Below, piece by piece: positions 7,404 to 9,470 of a stretch of 9,470 nt of DNA. The stretch is taken from NCBI GenBank assembly GCA_910588925.1, contig CAJURV010000069.1, positions 1-9,470 of the forward strand, written 5' to 3'. Numbering within the stretch: the first letter of the stretch is position 1; every line of letters starts with the position of its first letter. The position numbers were made by a program, and so were the translations under genes. The DNA is from an uncultured Rikenellaceae bacterium. GTDB taxonomy: Bacteria > Bacteroidota > Bacteroidia > Bacteroidales > Rikenellaceae. Under the pieces are notes generated by a model that had not been told where the DNA came from, did not search any database, and worked only from the letters and a program-made list of their open reading frames with translations.

Positions 7404-8885
7404 ATGAAACATATTTTCAGTTTATTAGCCATGCTGTGCCTTACTGCGACGGTATCTTCGTCGTACGCACAGAACACCGGCGGATTCGAATCCGCCAACG
7501 AATATGTGGTACTGGCCTCTGCCGACGTACAGAACGACGCCCAGTGGATACCTATCGTAGACGCGCTCAAAGAGAGACACTCTGCGGAGGTATTGTTCTA
7601 CAAGGATTCGCCCCGCGACGTACTCAAAGACCTCAAACGCATCAAGCCGCGTTACGTAGCCATCGTCGACAAGCCGGAGAACATCGGACGCGACTACGTC
7701 ATAGACATGCACAACATGAGCCGTGAGATAGACGACGACATATTCGAAGACTTCCTTTGGGGTATGATAACAGGTCGCGATGCGGCCGCCGCCATGAGGA
7801 TGATAGAGAACAGCGCCGAGCCTTTCGTGATACACGATGCCGTAGCCACCATAATGGAGACCAACAGCGCCAAATGGTTCGACCGTTACGCTTGGGTCGA
7901 CGACCACACCAAAGGCCTGTGGGGACAGAAAAAGGGCAAGGACATGGCCGTGGAGACCGACACCGTAGCTCCCGAAAAGGTGCTTAAGAAGTTCACCGAC
8001 ATATACGCCGAGTACGATCCCGACCTTATCATAACGGCCGCACACGCCAGCGAGCACAGGCTCGAGATGCCCTTCTCTCTCGGTTACTTAGTTCCCAAAG
8101 AGGGCAAGCTCATGGCGCTCACCAAAGACGGCGAGAGCACATGGGATCTCGAACAGAGCGGCAAACGCAGGGTCTACTTCGCTGTAGGCAACTGCCTTAT
8201 AGGCAATATGAACAACACCCCCAACAGTATGGCCGCCACATGGATGAACAGTGCCAACGCCGCCACTATGATAGGCTACGTGGTAACCACATGGCACGGT
8301 CGTGCCGGCTGGGGCGCACTCAAATACTGGCTCACCACTCCGGGTCGCTACACTCTTGCCGAATCGGTATTCCTCAATCAACAGGACTTCACCAACCAGC
8401 AGAACGAATGGTACCCCTCTCTCTTTAAGAAACGTTACCCCTCGTTCGGTCGCGACGAATTCAAAGAGGCTTCCAAAGTCATAGGCAAAGCCATCAAAGG
8501 CGAACCCACCTCAGACCAGATAGGTTTCTGGCACGACCGTGACGTACTGGCATACTACGGCGACCCCAAATGGGACCTCCGCCTCCAGCAGATACCCGAA
8601 GAGAACGGCTACACCGTCACCACCAAGATAGATAAGGGTAAATGTATCGTCACCATCGAGACCAAAGACAACTTCAGCCTCGACCTCCTCAAAGGCGACA
8701 AATTCAAACAGGAACACGTCCTCGACCTCCCATTCAGCCTCTTCTTCCCCGAACGCCTCAACAACCCGCGTTTGGCAAAAGGACAAGACTGGAAAGTGGC
8801 ACTCGACGAAAATTTCCTCCTCGTATATAACAACGACTTCCAACCGAACAAGACTTACACTATCGAACTGGATATAGATAACTAA
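7404..8885 (+). CDS. Secreted caspase-fold protein, gingipain (peptidase C25)-like
   Basis: A 493-residue exported protein. A signal peptide occupies about residues 1-22 (MKHIFSLLAMLC..., cleavage near YAQ-N). The body resembles clan CD cysteine peptidases of the C25 type. It has an opening strand YVVLASADV (34-42), a FEDFLWGMITGRDAAAAM block (114-131) like the 'GR' segment before the catalytic domain, and a hydrophobic strand ending in His214 (DLIITAAHASEH). A second strand ends at Cys264 (VYFAVGNCLIG), and YYGDPKWDLRL (384-394) recalls the 'GDP' segment near the end of C25 catalytic domains. His214 and Cys264 are the candidate dyad. Residues of about 400-493 form a beta-rich C-terminal domain. 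Departures from the family: the residue after the His is Ala rather than Gly, the His-Cys spacing is long, and no type IX secretion sorting domain is recognisable. It may therefore be periplasmic or have altered activity. The gene stands alone, with its own -7 element and a strong terminator. Confidence 0.6.
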   Translation: MKHIFSLLAMLCLTATVSSSYAQNTGGFESANEYVVLASADVQNDAQWIPIVDALKERHSAEVLFYKDSPRDVLKDLKRIKPRYVAIVDKPENIGRDYVIDMHNMSREIDDDIFEDFLWGMITGRDAAAAMRMIENSAEPFVIHDAVATIMETNSAKWFDRYAWVDDHTKGLWGQKKGKDMAVETDTVAPEKVLKKFTDIYAEYDPDLIITAAHASEHRLEMPFSLGYLVPKEGKLMALTKDGESTWDLEQSGKRRVYFAVGNCLIGNMNNTPNSMAATWMNSANAATMIGYVVTTWHGRAGWGALKYWLTTPGRYTLAESVFLNQQDFTNQQNEWYPSLFKKRYPSFGRDEFKEASKVIGKAIKGEPTSDQIGFWHDRDVLAYYGDPKWDLRLQQIPEENGYTVTTKIDKGKCIVTIETKDNFSLDLLKGDKFKQEHVLDLPFSLFFPERLNNPRLAKGQDWKVALDENFLLVYNNDFQPNKTYTIELDIDN

Positions 8886-8886
8886 T

Positions 8887-8940
8887 CGGATATAAAAAAG
8901 GCGGGCCTATTTGCGGATAGGCCCGCCTTTTTTATATCCG
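8887..8940. terminator. Bidirectional intrinsic terminator, perfect 24-bp stem
   Basis: Starts 1 bp after the TAA of the C25-like gene. Arm 8887-8910 is exactly complementary to arm 8917-8940, with loop TTGCGG (8911-8916). The GC-rich centre GGCGGGCC/GGCCCGCC is flanked by A6 on the left and T6 on the right, so it can work as an intrinsic terminator from either side. Confidence 0.92.
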
Positions 8941-9470
8941 TCAGTTATTCCAATTCAATAGTATGGGTTTATGTAAATGATATATGAGCATCACATAGAG
9001 AGAGCCTACAGTCAGGCCCTTTCGGGGAGTTACTTTGGCACTCGACAAAAAAGGATGCTTTAGGTAAGCCGAGTGCAATGGAACGAAGTTTCGATTGCCG
9101 AGGCAAGAAAACGACTGCCGCAAGATAACCCAAACGAGTGGGCACAACCCCTTTCAAGCAGATGATATTCAGCGACATTACAACCTATGAACGAATACCT
9201 CACATGCGTTATGTGACTTGGATAGGACTCTGAAATTCATAAGATTGTGCACAATTAATAAGATTGTTTTTGTTGGCGAGACGGGAAGATGCTACAAAAC
9301 GAACTAACGGTATGCGCATTAGCTAAACCCACCCATGCGGCACGGGGTGCCGCTCCGCGATAACAGTCACGGATTAACCAAACAGAGGTTGGGAAAGCCG
9401 CCGGCGAGCAAATCACATCACTCCACACCCAAAGACATGCGCATTAACCGCAAGTCGCAGGCATGCTAGC
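8941..9470. other. Right intergenic region, no supported gene
   Basis: No protein or RNA gene is identified over 530 bp. Overlapping minus-strand frames of 68 and 69 codons (8941-9178) show no family resemblance and cover a repeat copy. Structures seen: GCACTCG (9038-9044)/CGAGTGC (9070-9076); repeat copy C; CACAT/ATGTG around 9201-9215; and direct repeats ATAAGATTGT at 9239-9248 and 9258-9267. There are also a perfect palindrome ATTGTGCACAAT (9245-9256), a 7-bp hairpin GCGGCAC-GGG-GTGCCGC (9337-9353), and the octamer palindrome ATGCGCAT at 9312-9319 and 9437-9444. Confidence 0.6.
9065..9125 (+). repeat. Diverged third copy (C) of the dispersed repeat
   Basis: It shares with copies A and B the start TAAGCC-GAG-GCA and the block TGCCGAGGC-AGAAAACG followed by CTGC, in the same order and nearly the same spacing. 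The middle differs in sequence but keeps the hairpin: GGAAC (9080-9084), loop GAA, GTTTC (9088-9092), extended by GCAAT (9075-9079)/ATTGC (9094-9098) with one bulged G. Same strand orientation as copy A. Confidence 0.65.

Noticed and set aside
7425..8057. 210-codon minus-strand frame opposite the C25-like gene
   Set aside because: It mirrors the codon structure of the sense gene and has no promoter, motif or domain of its own.
8941..9178. Two overlapping minus-strand frames of 68 and 69 codons
   Set aside because: They read the same DNA in two frames across the bidirectional terminator's flank and repeat copy C. No family features; repeat-derived openness is more likely.
1..9470. tRNA, rRNA, CRISPR array or insertion-sequence transposase
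   Set aside because: No cloverleaf-like sequence, rRNA segment, regularly spaced direct-repeat array or transposase frame was found by eye on either strand.

Overview
The window looks like a piece of a Bacteroidales chromosome (Bacteroidota) of moderately high GC. The grounds are a WbqC-family gene typical of the phylum, a long IspG with an inserted domain, secreted proteins with 'SASAQ/YAQ' signal-peptide ends, and promoter elements matching the Bacteroidota -7 consensus TAnnTTTG. No purine-rich Shine-Dalgarno sequences are obvious. I cannot fix the genus; an Alistipes-like or related family is a guess.

Layout. Positions 1-487 hold no gene I can support, only hairpins and short repeats. A terminator (488-516) closes a minus-strand pair: prmA (ribosomal protein L11 methyltransferase) preceded by a secreted serine peptidase of the S37/PS-10 type. 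A 249-bp divergent intergenic region (2741-2989) carries one Bacteroidota-type promoter on each strand. From it runs a plus-strand cluster: ispG (isoprenoid MEP pathway), a WbqC-family gene joined to it by an ATGA overlap, and a two-helix membrane protein with a PH-like domain. After a repeat-containing gap comes a predicted outer-membrane beta-barrel protein of unknown role. About 300 bp further on, a separately promoted gene encodes a secreted caspase-fold (gingipain/C25-like) protein. It ends in a perfect 24-bp-stem terminator. The last 530 bp (8941-9470) contain no convincing gene but much potential secondary structure.

How the genes relate. IspG supplies isoprenoid precursors, including those for the undecaprenyl carrier used in surface polysaccharide and peptidoglycan assembly. 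WbqC-family genes are often found in polysaccharide loci, so the ispG-wbqC coupling may be functional (inference). The S37-like and C25-like proteins are both exported and point to peptide or protein degradation outside the cytoplasm. prmA is a housekeeping gene.

The least explained feature is a dispersed repeat in three copies. Two 63-bp copies (58/63 identical) lie in inverted orientation on either side of the outer-membrane protein gene. A third, diverged copy lies after the C25-like gene, and its central hairpin is kept by paired base changes. This suggests a structured nucleic-acid element rather than a coding sequence.
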